NCBI GenBank assembly: GCA_016707175.1 | Contig: JADJIB010000003.1 | Location: 372,001 to 436,000 of the forward strand | DNA: 64,000 nt | Reading direction: 5' to 3' | Origin: Candidatus Phosphoribacter hodrii | Lineage (GTDB): Bacteria > Actinomycetota > Actinomycetes > Actinomycetales > Dermatophilaceae | Part shown: piece after piece, positions 10,361 through 18,356 of the stretch | Position numbering within the stretch: the stretch's first letter is position 1 | How the letters are laid out: the number at the start of each line of letters is the position of its first letter | Translations under genes and position numbers: made by a program | Notes under the pieces: model-generated | What the model was told of the DNA's origin: nothing | Database searches by the model: none | Seen by the model: only the letters and a program-made list of their open reading frames with translations

Positions 10361-10442
10361 CGGTCGTCAACCCAGGCCTGGCAGTGAGCGGGTAGGCTGC
10401 AGGCCAGCCGACAATTTCGACTGAGTAGCCAAAGGACGACCT

Positions 10443-10541
10443 ATGGGTTCTGTGATCAAGAAGCGCCGCAAGCGGATGGCCAAGAAGAAGCACCGCAAAC
10501 TGCTGCGCAAGACGCGCCACCAGCGTCGCAACCGCAAGTAG
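10443..10541 (+). CDS. AURKAIP1/COX24-domain small basic protein, 32 aa
   Basis: A 32-codon gene opening MGSVIKKRRKRMAKKKHRK and ending in RRNRK; about half the residues are Lys, Arg or His. This is the short COX24-like peptide conserved in actinobacteria (compare M. tuberculosis Rv0500B), generally regarded as ribosome-associated, though its role is not settled. AAAGGA lies about 6 bases before the ATG. The next two genes are the epimerase and acyltransferase, the same order as Rv0500B-Rv0501-Rv0502, which supports the call despite the size. Confidence 0.88.
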   Translation: MGSVIKKRRKRMAKKKHRKLLRKTRHQRRNRK

Positions 10542-10557
10542 TCGCACCGGCATACCC

Positions 10558-10594
10558 GCGGGCGGCCGCACCTCATCCAGGTGCGGCCGCCCGC
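10558..10594 (+). terminator. Hairpin after the COX24-like gene
   Basis: GCGGGCGGCCGCACCT pairs with 10579-10594 (16 bp) around a 5-base loop. It is flanked by an inverted pair of the iterated motif (CGGCATAC near 10549, GTATGCCG near 10603). It may separate the small gene from the epimerase operon. Confidence 0.65.
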
Positions 10595-10719
10595 AGCCGT
10601 TCGGTATGCCGCCGCGCGGCTCTCCGGGGCACCTCGGGACCGCGCCAGGGGCTACCGGTGCGTAGGATTGGCGGTGGTGGACAGGGTCGCCACCGGATCG
10701 ACCGACGGAAGGGAGCACC

Positions 10720-11772
10720 GTGGCCAACGTCGTCCTCATCACGGGCGTATCCCGGTATCTCGGCGGGCGGTTCGCGAGTGCGCTGTCCAAGGACAGCAGC
10801 ATCGAGCGGATCGTCGGGATCGATGTCGTGCCACCCCCTCACTCGATCGGGCGGGCCGAGTTCGTCAGGGCGGACATCCGTAACCCGATGATCGGCCGGA
10901 TCATCACCCAGGCCAAGGTCGACACGGTCGTGCACATGAACGTCCTGGCCACGCCGACGGCGGCCGGAGGGCGGGTCTCCCAGAAGGAGATCAACGTCAT
11001 CGGGACCATGCAGTTGCTCGCCGCCTGCCAGAAGGCCACCTCGGTCAAGCGACTGGTGGTCAAGTCGACCGCAGCGATCTACGGCAGTTCTCCACGCGAC
11101 CCAGCGCTGTTCACCGAGGACACCGGGCCCAAGACCATGCCGACGAGCGGGTTTGGCAAGGACTCCGTCGAGGTCGAGGGCTACGTTCGTGGCTTCTCCC
11201 GTCGTCGCCCCGATGCCGAGATCACCCTGTTGCGCTTCGCCAACGTCATCGGCCCAGGCATCAAAACCGCGATGACCGACTACTTCTCGTTGCCGATCCT
11301 GCCGGTGCCCATGGGCTTCGACGCCCGGCTGCAGTTCGTCCACGAGGACGATGCGACGGCCGCCATGTTGTTGGCGGTCCGCGGGCCGGCGGTCCAGATC
11401 GTCAACATTGCCGGCGACGGGATCATCACGGTCACCCAGGCCGCCGCGATGGTGGGGCGGCCCGCCGTGCCCATCCCGTTCGGGGCGGCATACCTCGGGT
11501 CGCTCGTGCGCCGCGCCGGGCTCGCCGACTTCTCCACCGACCAACTGTCCTTCCTCTCCTACGGGCGCGGCCTGGACACGACGAGGATGCGCGAGGTCAT
11601 GAAGTTCACCCCCCGTCACACCACTCGCGAGGCGTTCCTCGACTTCGCCGACCACGTTCCGCCGGTGCTTCCGGGCGCCGACACCGCCGCAAGCCTCCTG
11701 GGCCGGGCCGCCGGTAGCGCCCTGCAGTCGGCCGGCGGTCTGGCCGGCCGGATCCGTCAGGTGGCCGGCTGA
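10720..11772 (+). CDS. NAD-dependent epimerase/dehydratase family protein (extended SDR), 350 aa
   Basis: An N-terminal Rossmann fold shows the glycine-rich signature ITGVSRYLGGRF in the first 20 residues. LRFANVIGPG near residue 180 matches extended SDR enzymes of the GalE2/Rv0501 group. The canonical catalytic YxxxK is not evident; the expected region reads SGFGKDSVEVE, so sugar epimerase activity should not be assumed. GTG 10720 has GGAAGGGAG just upstream. The stop overlaps the acyltransferase start (TGATG), so the two are translated together. Substrate unknown. Confidence 0.82.
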   Translation: MANVVLITGVSRYLGGRFASALSKDSSIERIVGIDVVPPPHSIGRAEFVRADIRNPMIGRIITQAKVDTVVHMNVLATPTAAGGRVSQKEINVIGTMQLLAACQKATSVKRLVVKSTAAIYGSSPRDPALFTEDTGPKTMPTSGFGKDSVEVEGYVRGFSRRRPDAEITLLRFANVIGPGIKTAMTDYFSLPILPVPMGFDARLQFVHEDDATAAMLLAVRGPAVQIVNIAGDGIITVTQAAAMVGRPAVPIPFGAAYLGSLVRRAGLADFSTDQLSFLSYGRGLDTTRMREVMKFTPRHTTREAFLDFADHVPPVLPGADTAASLLGRAAGSALQSAGGLAGRIRQVAG

Positions 11773-13397
11773 TGCCCGGCACGTCGCGGGACGCCTTCGC
11801 CGCGGGCGCCGCCCGGGCCGCCGGAGAGCGCCGCAAGCGCAGCAGCACCCCACTGGTCCCGGCCGACGGTATGCCGCCCCTGCCCACCGACGAGGCGCGC
11901 TCCGCGCCACACCGGCCCGTCCCCCAGGTGACTCCGACCGCATCGGCCAACGCGACGACGGTGGACGCGGTGGTTCGTGAACGCCGACCCCGTCCCGTCC
12001 TCGCCGGGCTGACGAACGTCGGCGAGGCTACCGTCACCCAACTCCCCACGACTCGAGGGTCCGATCGGGCGGCCGGGAGCACCCGGCTGACGCCGGCGCG
12101 TCGCACCGGTCGACGCACCCACCGCGAGGGCCTGCCGATCGCCGAGGGCGCCCTGACCTCGGCGGTGAGCGCGCCGGACACCTCGATCGCGCCGGAGCTG
12201 TCGAGCCTGGCTGCCGACCAGCCGACTGCGGCGACCAGGGTCATCGAGTCCGCTGCGACGGCCGAGGCGGCGGGGGCGTCGGCGGCGTCGACCGTTCAGG
12301 CGTCCACGCAGGCGTCCACGCAGGCGTCCACCCAGGCGTCCAGTCAATCGGCCCTGCAGGCGTCCCCGCGCGTGCGGGGGGACCGGACCGGCACGGCATA
12401 CCGCTCCCGGGCGCGCACCCCGGACCAGGCGGAGATCTCTGAGTCGCTGCTCGCCTCGGCCCTCACCCAGCAGGAGCTGACGCCCGACATCGAGGACATC
12501 GTCGCGGCGATCATCGGCGTCCTGCGCACCGTCGCCGCTGCCTCCGGGCTCGGCGCCGACGAGGTCGAGCAGGCGGTCGCCCGCACCCTGGCCTTCCTGC
12601 GACGACGGCTGACCGGCGACTACTCGGTCGATGACTTCGGCCTCGACTCGGACTACATCGAGAACATCTTCCTGCCCCTCATGCGGGTGCTCTATCGGCA
12701 GTGGTTCCGCGTCGAAGTTCGCGGCATCGAGAACATCCCGGCCGAGGGCTCCGCGCTCATCGTCGCCAACCACTCGGGCACCATCGCCCTGGACTCGCAC
12801 ATGGTGCAGGTGGCCATCCACGACGAGCACCCTGCGGCGCGGCACCTGCGGCTGCTCGGGGCCGATCTGGTCTTCCGGACGCCGATCATGGGGTCACTGG
12901 CCCGCAAACAGGGCGCGACCCTGGCCGCCAACTCCGACGCCGAGCGACTGCTGTCGGCCGGCGAGGTGGTGGGGGTGTTCCCCGAGGGTTTCAAGGGGGT
13001 CGGCAAGCCGTTCAGCGAGCGCTACAAGCTCCAGCGCTTCGGTCGTGGCGGGTTCGTCAGCGCTGCGGTCCGCACCGGTGCACCGATCATCCCGTGCAGC
13101 ATCATCGGGGCTGAGGAGACCTATCCGCTGCTGGGCGACGTCAAGGTGCTCGCCCGGCTCTTCGGCGCTCCCTACTTCCCGGTGACCCCCACCTGGCCGT
13201 GGCTGGGTCCGTTGGGGCTGTTGCCGCTGCCGTCGAAATGGATCATGGAGTTCGGTGAGCCGGTCGAGACGGCCCGCTACGGCGCGGCCGGCGCCGACGA
13301 CCCGATGCTCGTTTTCGACCTCACCGACCAGGTCCGCGAGACCATCCAGCAGACCCTCTACTCGCTGCTCATGCAGCGTCGCTCGGTCTTCTCCTGA
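11772..13397 (+). CDS. PlsC-type lysophospholipid acyltransferase family protein, 541 aa
   Basis: The first 230 or so residues are Ala/Thr/Ser-rich and low-complexity, including four tandem QAS(T/S)-type units. After a helical linker, the PlsC domain starts near residue 315, with NHSGTIALD (His about 334) and FPEGFKGVGKPF (about 403). The His-to-Asp spacing is longer than the classic HX4D, as in the Rv0502 group of actinobacterial acyltransferases. The protein probably transfers acyl chains to a lipid acceptor at the inner face of the membrane. It is coupled to the epimerase by TGATG. The exact substrate is not known. Confidence 0.82.
   Translation: MPGTSRDAFAAGAARAAGERRKRSSTPLVPADGMPPLPTDEARSAPHRPVPQVTPTASANATTVDAVVRERRPRPVLAGLTNVGEATVTQLPTTRGSDRAAGSTRLTPARRTGRRTHREGLPIAEGALTSAVSAPDTSIAPELSSLAADQPTAATRVIESAATAEAAGASAASTVQASTQASTQASTQASSQSALQASPRVRGDRTGTAYRSRARTPDQAEISESLLASALTQQELTPDIEDIVAAIIGVLRTVAAASGLGADEVEQAVARTLAFLRRRLTGDYSVDDFGLDSDYIENIFLPLMRVLYRQWFRVEVRGIENIPAEGSALIVANHSGTIALDSHMVQVAIHDEHPAARHLRLLGADLVFRTPIMGSLARKQGATLAANSDAERLLSAGEVVGVFPEGFKGVGKPFSERYKLQRFGRGGFVSAAVRTGAPIIPCSIIGAEETYPLLGDVKVLARLFGAPYFPVTPTWPWLGPLGLLPLPSKWIMEFGEPVETARYGAAGADDPMLVFDLTDQVRETIQQTLYSLLMQRRSVFS
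12300..12347 (+). repeat. 12-bp tandem repeat in the acyltransferase N terminus
   Basis: Four units of GCGTCCACGCAG or close variants encode the ASTQ repeats of the disordered N-terminal region. Slippage would change length in frame, four residues at a time. Confidence 0.85.
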
Positions 13398-13413
13398 CGG
13401 GTCGGCGACCTCG

Positions 13414-13689
13414 GTGTTCGGGCGGCGCAAGCAGTCGGTCCGGGATGCGGGCACCCCGCGCATCGTCCTGGTCGGACGGGTGGGCTGCCATCTGTGCGAC
13501 GAGGCCGAGGCGATCATCTCCCGGGTCGCGGCCGAGACCGGGGCGACCTGGGTCAAGGTGTCGGTCGACGACGACTCGGCCCTGCTGGCCCGGTGGAGCG
13601 ACCAGGTGCCCGTCACGCTCGTCGACGGCCGACCCCATGACTTCTATCGAGTGTCCGAGGCTCGCCTGCGCGCCGCCCTGAAGTCCTGA
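13414..13689 (+). CDS. Glutaredoxin-like (DUF836) thiol protein, 91 aa
   Basis: A thioredoxin-fold domain opens with strand IVLVGRVGCHLC, which carries a CxxC motif (Cys-His-Leu-Cys), and later has the cis-proline segment VPVTLVDG. This matches the short glutaredoxin family typical of actinobacteria. I start at GTG 13414; no strong ribosome site is visible and translation may be coupled to the acyltransferase 16 bases upstream. It lies just before rex, so a thiol-redox role is plausible but unproven. Confidence 0.8.
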   Translation: MFGRRKQSVRDAGTPRIVLVGRVGCHLCDEAEAIISRVAAETGATWVKVSVDDDSALLARWSDQVPVTLVDGRPHDFYRVSEARLRAALKS

Positions 13690-13752
13690 TCGCGGACAAA
13701 CCCGTTGGGAGGCAAGCGATTCCGGGGGGTGTTCTAGGTGACGTTCCGCACT

Positions 13753-13781
13753 TTGTGCATTTCTTCACAAACCCCTACATT
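13753..13781 (+). promoter_or_regulatory. rex promoter with overlapping Rex operator
   Basis: TTGTGCATTTCTTCACAA at 13753-13770 fits the Rex operator consensus, described in Streptomyces as TGTGAAC-N3-TTCACA. The first six bases (TTGTGC) serve as a -35, and TACATT at 13776-13781 is a -10 with a 17-base spacer, so bound Rex would cover the promoter. Rex is known to autoregulate this way and to leave DNA when NADH rises. Confidence 0.85.
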
Positions 13782-13849
13782 GGAGGCCAGACCCGCGGCG
13801 TCGCGCCCTGCTGCGCCCGGAACGCTGCGCAGGAAGGAGTCGGTGGACT

Positions 13850-14521
13850 GTGGTCGGCACGCTCGCCCCTCGCCGCGACATCCCTTCAGCGACCGTGTCC
13901 CGCCTCCCGGTCTACCTGCGTGCTTTGCACGAGTTCGCCACCCGTGACGTCACCCGGGTTTCCAGTGAGGAACTTGCCGCTCAAGCGGGCGTGCGACCCA
14001 CCCAACTGCGCAAAGACCTCAGCCACCTGGGCTCACACGGTGTCCGGGGGGTTGGCTACGACGTCGGACGGCTCACGGCTGAGTTGACCAATGCCCTTGG
14101 CCTCAACCGCTCCTGGCCGGTCGCCGTCGTGGGGATGGGCAACCTCGGCCGCGCCCTCGCGGCATACTCCGGGTTTGCCACCGAGGGCTTCCACGTCGAG
14201 GCGCTGTTCGACCACGACCCGTCGGTCATCGGTGACCTGGTCGGGCGTCACCGCATCGCCTCCATGGGCGAGTTGACGGATGTCGTCGCTCGCCTCGGGA
14301 TCGCCATCGGCGTGATCGCCACGCCCGCCAACTCGGCCCAGGACGTGGCCGACGCCCTCGTCGGGGCGGGGGTGCGCGCGATCCTCAACTTCGCACCCGT
14401 GGCCCTCGCGCTGCCTGAGGGGGTGGCCTGCAGGTCCGTGGACCTGGCCACCGAATTGCATGTCTTGGCATTTCTGCGCCAGCCCGAGCGGGTCGGCGCC
14501 GACGTTGGGAGGGGCCAATGA
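13850..14521 (+). CDS. rex: Redox-sensing transcriptional repressor Rex, 223 aa
   Basis: Residues 10-85 form the winged helix, with TQLRKDLSHLGSHGVRGVGY as the recognition segment. The Rossmann domain follows, with VVGMGNLGRA at about 93-103, and the C terminus has the domain-swapped helix region. Rex senses the NADH/NAD+ ratio and represses respiratory genes when NADH is low. GTG 13850 has AGGAAGGAG upstream. The last codons overlap the cobA-hemD start (ATGA). A Rex operator lies in its own promoter and another upstream of the menJ-nuo block. Confidence 0.95.
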   Translation: MVGTLAPRRDIPSATVSRLPVYLRALHEFATRDVTRVSSEELAAQAGVRPTQLRKDLSHLGSHGVRGVGYDVGRLTAELTNALGLNRSWPVAVVGMGNLGRALAAYSGFATEGFHVEALFDHDPSVIGDLVGRHRIASMGELTDVVARLGIAIGVIATPANSAQDVADALVGAGVRAILNFAPVALALPEGVACRSVDLATELHVLAFLRQPERVGADVGRGQ

Positions 14522-16299
14522 AGGGACCCGATCTCGCCGGGTGGGGGCGTTCCAACGAGCCGAGGCTGGCTGGCCAAGCGCCAAACGGATCTGGATCCGC
14601 CTCTGCCGCAACGGCGCTGGCCGTGCCCGAGCCGGTTGCGACCCGGGTGACGCTGGGTCAGGCCCCGGTCGCTTGCGGCCGGGTCGCCTTCGTCGGTGCC
14701 GGGCCCGGGGACCCCGGCCTCATGACGGTGCGCTCGCGGGAGTTGCTCGGGATGGCCGATGTCGTCGTGCTCGACGACCTCGGCGAAGACTTCGTCCGCA
14801 ACTTCACCTGCGCCGATGTGCGAGTGGTGCGGGTGTCGCGGCATACCGGCTCGACCTCAGGTGACGGCGCGACCGCGTCCGCCGACGGGCTCACCGACGA
14901 GTCCACCGACGATCTCGGCGAGCAGTTGGTCGCCGAGGCGCGCCGACTCGGGGCCGGAAGTCTCGTCGTCAGGCTGATGTACGGCGACCCCATGGCTTTC
15001 CACGGTTTGGCCGCCGAGGCCCTCTCGCTGCGCCGCGCGGGTGTCTCCTTTGACGTCGTCCCCGGGGTCAGCCCGCTGACCGCCGCTCCCGCTTATGCCG
15101 GCGTCCCGCTCACCTCCGGCTGCGCCACCTCGGTGCAGGTCGTCCACGCCGGCCGGGAGCCGATGTCATGGGGCCCTGCCGTCGAGGCCTCAGTGACCGT
15201 CGTCGTCGTCGGCTCGGGGCCGCGGATCGCCCACACCCTCGAGGGCCTGCTGACGGCCGGCCGTGACCCGCTCACCCCGGTCGCCGTCATCGAAGGCGGG
15301 ACGACGACCCTGCAGGCCAGCCGGGTCACCACCTTGGCCAAGGCGTCAACCCTGTTGGCGGACAACGGCACCGGCTTCCCCGTCGTTGCGGTGGCCAGCC
15401 AGACCGTCGGCCTGCGCGAAGCGTTGTCGTGGTTTGAGACCAAGGCGTTGTTCGGCTGGGATGTCCTGCTGCCCCGCACCAAGGAAGCGACCGACTCGGT
15501 CGAAGAGCGGCTGTCGGCCTACGGGGCGCGCACCACCGTCGTTCCAACGATCGCCGTCGAGCTGCCTCGCACTCCGCAGCAGATGGAGCGCGCGGTCAAG
15601 GGCCTGGTGACGGGGCACTACGAGTGGGTGGCCTTCACGTCGGCCAACACGGTTCGCGCGGTGCGGACCAAGGTCGAAGAGTTCGGCCTGGACGCGCGCG
15701 CCTTCGCTGGCGTCCGGATCGCCGCCGTCGGCGGGCTCACGGTTGCGGCGCTGCGCGACTGGGGCATCACCGCCGATCTCGTCCCCAGCGGCGAGCAGTC
15801 GGCGGCCGGGCTGCTCGAGGACTGGCCCGAATTCGACGAGGACGTCGACCCGATGCGCTCGGTGCTCGTGCCGCGCGCCGACATCGCCACCGAGGCGCTC
15901 GCCTCCGGCCTGGCCGATCTGGGCTGGGAGGTCGACGACGTCACGGCCTTCCGGACGGTGCGGGCGGCTCCGCCGGCCGCCACCGTTCGCGAGGCGATCA
16001 AGGGCGGGGCGTTCGACGCGGTGATCTTCACGTCGAGCTCCACGGTGCGCAACCTCGTCGGCATCGCCGGCAAGCCCCACCCGCAAACCATCGTGGCCTG
16101 CGTCGGTCCGGCGACCGCAGCCACGGCCCGCGAGCACGGCCTGCGGGTCGATGTCGTTGCCGAGGTCCCGTCATCAGAGGCCCTCATCGACGCGCTCGCG
16201 GCGCACGGCACCATGCTCACCGTGCAGGCGCGGGAGGCCGGGTTGCCGCCTCGTCGGCCCAGCGAACCGCGCCCCGGGTCCCGGCGCCGCTCGCGCTGA
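14518..16299 (+). CDS. hemD: Fused uroporphyrinogen-III C-methyltransferase / uroporphyrinogen-III synthase, 593 aa
   Basis: The N-terminal half (about residues 54-300) is a SUMT/CobA methylase with VAFVGAGPGDPGLMT, LMYGDP and VVPGVSPLTAAPAYAG. The C-terminal half (about 314-575) is a HemD synthase, beginning WDVLLPRTKE. The enzyme closes the tetrapyrrole ring and can divert uroporphyrinogen III to precorrin-2/siroheme. This fusion is standard in actinobacteria. It starts inside the rex stop codon, so it is co-regulated with rex. hemA and hemC, which normally lie between rex and hemD in actinobacteria, are missing, and hemB does not follow. Confidence 0.93.
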   Translation: MKGPDLAGWGRSNEPRLAGQAPNGSGSASAATALAVPEPVATRVTLGQAPVACGRVAFVGAGPGDPGLMTVRSRELLGMADVVVLDDLGEDFVRNFTCADVRVVRVSRHTGSTSGDGATASADGLTDESTDDLGEQLVAEARRLGAGSLVVRLMYGDPMAFHGLAAEALSLRRAGVSFDVVPGVSPLTAAPAYAGVPLTSGCATSVQVVHAGREPMSWGPAVEASVTVVVVGSGPRIAHTLEGLLTAGRDPLTPVAVIEGGTTTLQASRVTTLAKASTLLADNGTGFPVVAVASQTVGLREALSWFETKALFGWDVLLPRTKEATDSVEERLSAYGARTTVVPTIAVELPRTPQQMERAVKGLVTGHYEWVAFTSANTVRAVRTKVEEFGLDARAFAGVRIAAVGGLTVAALRDWGITADLVPSGEQSAAGLLEDWPEFDEDVDPMRSVLVPRADIATEALASGLADLGWEVDDVTAFRTVRAAPPAATVREAIKGGAFDAVIFTSSSTVRNLVGIAGKPHPQTIVACVGPATAATAREHGLRVDVVAEVPSSEALIDALAAHGTMLTVQAREAGLPPRRPSEPRPGSRRRSR

Positions 16300-16314
16300 G
16301 CCCCCACACGCGAA

Positions 16315-16350
16315 CGCCCCGGTATGCCGCGTGGGCGGCATACCGGGGCG
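16315..16350. terminator. Bidirectional hairpin between hemD and yceI, built from an inverted pair of the iterated motif
   Basis: CGCCCCGGTATGCC (16315-16328) pairs perfectly with 16337-16350 around an 8-base loop; flanking CACAC/GTGTG can extend it. It sits between convergent stops at 16299 and 16389. The stem contains GTATGCC and its complement. Confidence 0.8.
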
Positions 16351-16388
16351 TGTGTGGTGAGCCCTGGGGTGGGTTCGACCGCGGTGGG

Positions 16389-16919
16389 TCAGCCCTTGAG
16401 CAGTTCGACCTCGAGCGTGATGGCGATCTTGTCGGACACCAGGACGCCGCCGCCCTCGATGGCCGCGTTCCAGGTCAGGCCCCAGTCGGACCGGTTGATC
16501 GCGGTCGTCGCGGTGAAGCCGGCCTTGGTGTTGCCCCACGGGTCGGCCTGGACACCGTCGAACTCGAGGTCGAAGGTGACCGAGCGGGTGACGCCCTTGA
16601 TCGTCAGGTCACCGATCATCGAGTCGGAGGACACGGAGGTGGAGACGAAGGTGAGCTCGGGGTAGGTCTCGACGTCGAAGAAGTCGGCGCTGCGCAGGTG
16701 ACCGTCACGGTCGGCCTGGTTGGTGGAGACCGACGCGGCAGAGGCGACGGCGCGCACCGAGGTCTCGGCGAGGGTCTCGCCGACCTCGACGGTGCCACTG
16801 ACCTCAGTGAAGCGGCCGCGAACCTTGGCCACCATGAGGTGGCGGGCGACGAAACCCACCTCCGCGTGGGTGGGGTCGACGGTCCACGTGCCGGCGGTCA
16901 GTCCGGGGAAAGCAGTCAT
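16389..16919 (-). CDS. YceI family protein, 176 aa
   Basis: A complete YceI lipocalin-like barrel: it opens with GTWTVDPTHAEVGFVARHLM, has STNQADRDGHLRSADFFD and FVSTSVSS in the middle and ends in a lysine-containing strand. Members bind isoprenoid chains, including polyprenyl compounds. No signal peptide is visible, so this copy is cytoplasmic. AAAGGA lies upstream of the ATG. It is divergent from a MarR gene, and a TTGA-N4-TCAA palindrome lies in the shared promoter region, so control by that regulator is likely. Confidence 0.93.
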   Translation of the reverse strand: MTAFPGLTAGTWTVDPTHAEVGFVARHLMVAKVRGRFTEVSGTVEVGETLAETSVRAVASAASVSTNQADRDGHLRSADFFDVETYPELTFVSTSVSSDSMIGDLTIKGVTRSVTFDLEFDGVQADPWGNTKAGFTATTAINRSDWGLTWNAAIEGGGVLVSDKIAITLEVELLKG

Positions 16920-16972
16920 GATGGTCCTTTCGGGTGGGGGCCGGCGGGCGGCCGTTGATCAGGCAAATAAGA

Positions 16973-16984
16973 TTGAACTCTCAA
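16973..16984. promoter_or_regulatory. Candidate MarR operator in the yceI/marR divergent region
   Basis: TTGAACTCTCAA is an inverted repeat TTGA-N4-TCAA inside an AT-rich patch (about 16964-16990) of an otherwise GC-rich 242-bp region. A related TTGATCAGGCAA lies just to its left (16955-16966). The arrangement suits a MarR dimer, but no footprint data exist here. Confidence 0.5.
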
Positions 16985-17161
16985 CTATTCCCAGAAGCCT
17001 GCGATGTCTCACCATCTGGACCTGACCTGGTCGGACCCCGCGGAGTGACGTGCACGGCGTCTGTCCGACAGCTAGCCCGCGGGCCCTATGCTGTGCATAC
17101 GGCGGGCCGGGGTCGCGACTCGGGGCCGCTGCAGGGATCCCGTCGATATGAATGCGCACTG

Positions 17162-17662
17162 ATGGCCGCTCACAGCGAAACCAACTGGCTCACCGAGCCC
17201 GAACAACGGGCCTGGCGAGCCTACTTGCGCGGCGGTCGCATGCTCATCGAAGCCCTCGACCGGGGGCTGGCGGCGCACGGGCTGAGCCTGTCGGAATACG
17301 AAATCATCTCGATGCTGTCCGAGGAAGACACCCGGCAGATGCGGATGTCTGAGCTCGCCGACCTGGTCGTCCAGTCCCGCAGCCGGCTCACCCACACCGC
17401 GACCCGGTTGGAGAAGCGGGGCTGGGTCGTGCGCGAGCCGTGCCAGGGTGACCGACGGGGAGTGCTGCTCACGCTCACGCCCACCGGTGCCGCCAAGGTG
17501 GAGCAGATCGCTCCCGTCCACCTCGACCAGGTTCGAGCCCACCTGGTCGACCGATTGAGCGCCGAGCAGTTCGCGACATTGGGCGGAGCGATGGAGAACG
17601 TCATGTCGGGCCTGGACGGGTTTGCGGACAGCGACGGCCGGGCGCCCAACGACCGCTACTGA
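17162..17662 (+). CDS. MarR family transcriptional regulator, 166 aa
   Basis: A winged-helix MarR protein: SEYEIISMLSE (helix 2), MRMSELADLVVQSRSRLTHTATRLEKRGWV as helix-turn-helix, and the wing REPCQGDRRGVLLTLT with the typical DxR. I chose ATG 17162, which gives the usual MarR length; the frame stays open further upstream but without family-like sequence. The ribosome site is weak. It is divergent from yceI and most likely controls it and itself. Ligand unknown. Confidence 0.9.
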   Translation: MAAHSETNWLTEPEQRAWRAYLRGGRMLIEALDRGLAAHGLSLSEYEIISMLSEEDTRQMRMSELADLVVQSRSRLTHTATRLEKRGWVVREPCQGDRRGVLLTLTPTGAAKVEQIAPVHLDQVRAHLVDRLSAEQFATLGGAMENVMSGLDGFADSDGRAPNDRY

Positions 17663-17708
17663 TTGGTGGGCCGCTGCGGCCCACAGTGAGTGCTGGAAGA
17701 ATGGGGCC

Positions 17709-18356
17709 ATGTCCACTCCGGAGTCGACCGTTGTCCACCTCATGCGCCACGGCGAGGTTCACAACCCCGACGGGATTCTTTACGGCCGGCTGCCCGGCTT
17801 CCGGCTGTCCGAGTTGGGTCGGGCCATGGCGACGGAGGTTGCGCAACACCTGGCCGCCCACGACATCGTCCACGTCGTGTCCTCGCCGTTGGAGCGCGCG
17901 CTCGAGACCGCACGGCCGACGGCCGACAGTCACGGGCTGGGCATCCACGTCGATGGTCGCCTCATCGAGGCGGGCAACTTCTTCGAGGGCAAGGTCGTCG
18001 GGGTGGGTGACGGGGTGCTCAAGCACCCGGAGTACTGGTCGAAGCTGCGCGACCCCTTCACCCCCAGTTGGGGCGAGGCGTATGCCGCGATTGCTTCCCG
18101 GATGGTCGCTGCGGTCGCCGACGCCCGGGACGCGGCTCGTGGGCACGAAGCGCTGCTCGTCAGCCACCAGCTTCCCGTGTGGACGGCTCGCTCCCGCCTG
18201 GAAGGGCGCCGGCTATGGCACGACCCGCGCAAGCGCCAGTGCGCCCTCGCCTCGCTGACGTCGCTGCACTACCTCGGCAACGAGCTCGTCTCGGTCGTCT
18301 ACAGCGAGCCCGCCGCCACCCTGGTGCGCGATGCTGCGAAGAAGGCTGGCGCGTGA
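17709..18356 (+). CDS. Histidine phosphatase family protein (phosphoglycerate-mutase-like), 215 aa
   Basis: The signature LMRHGEVHNP lies at residues 11-20 (catalytic His in RHG), with SSPLERALETA about 45 residues later and the second catalytic His in LLVSHQLPV near 155. This actinobacterial group precedes the cytochrome c maturation genes and may be a broad phosphatase rather than a mutase. The stop overlaps the next start (GTGA), so it is the first gene of the ccs operon. Substrate unknown. Confidence 0.88.
   Translation: MSTPESTVVHLMRHGEVHNPDGILYGRLPGFRLSELGRAMATEVAQHLAAHDIVHVVSSPLERALETARPTADSHGLGIHVDGRLIEAGNFFEGKVVGVGDGVLKHPEYWSKLRDPFTPSWGEAYAAIASRMVAAVADARDAARGHEALLVSHQLPVWTARSRLEGRRLWHDPRKRQCALASLTSLHYLGNELVSVVYSEPAATLVRDAAKKAGA

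Noticed and set aside
10720..11772. Calling the SDR gene galE
   Set aside because: The catalytic pair is not evident and the family includes members of unknown substrate.
15096..15110. TTATGCCGG as another copy of the iterated motif
   Set aside because: The first base differs (TTATGCC, not GTATGCC), so it was not counted.
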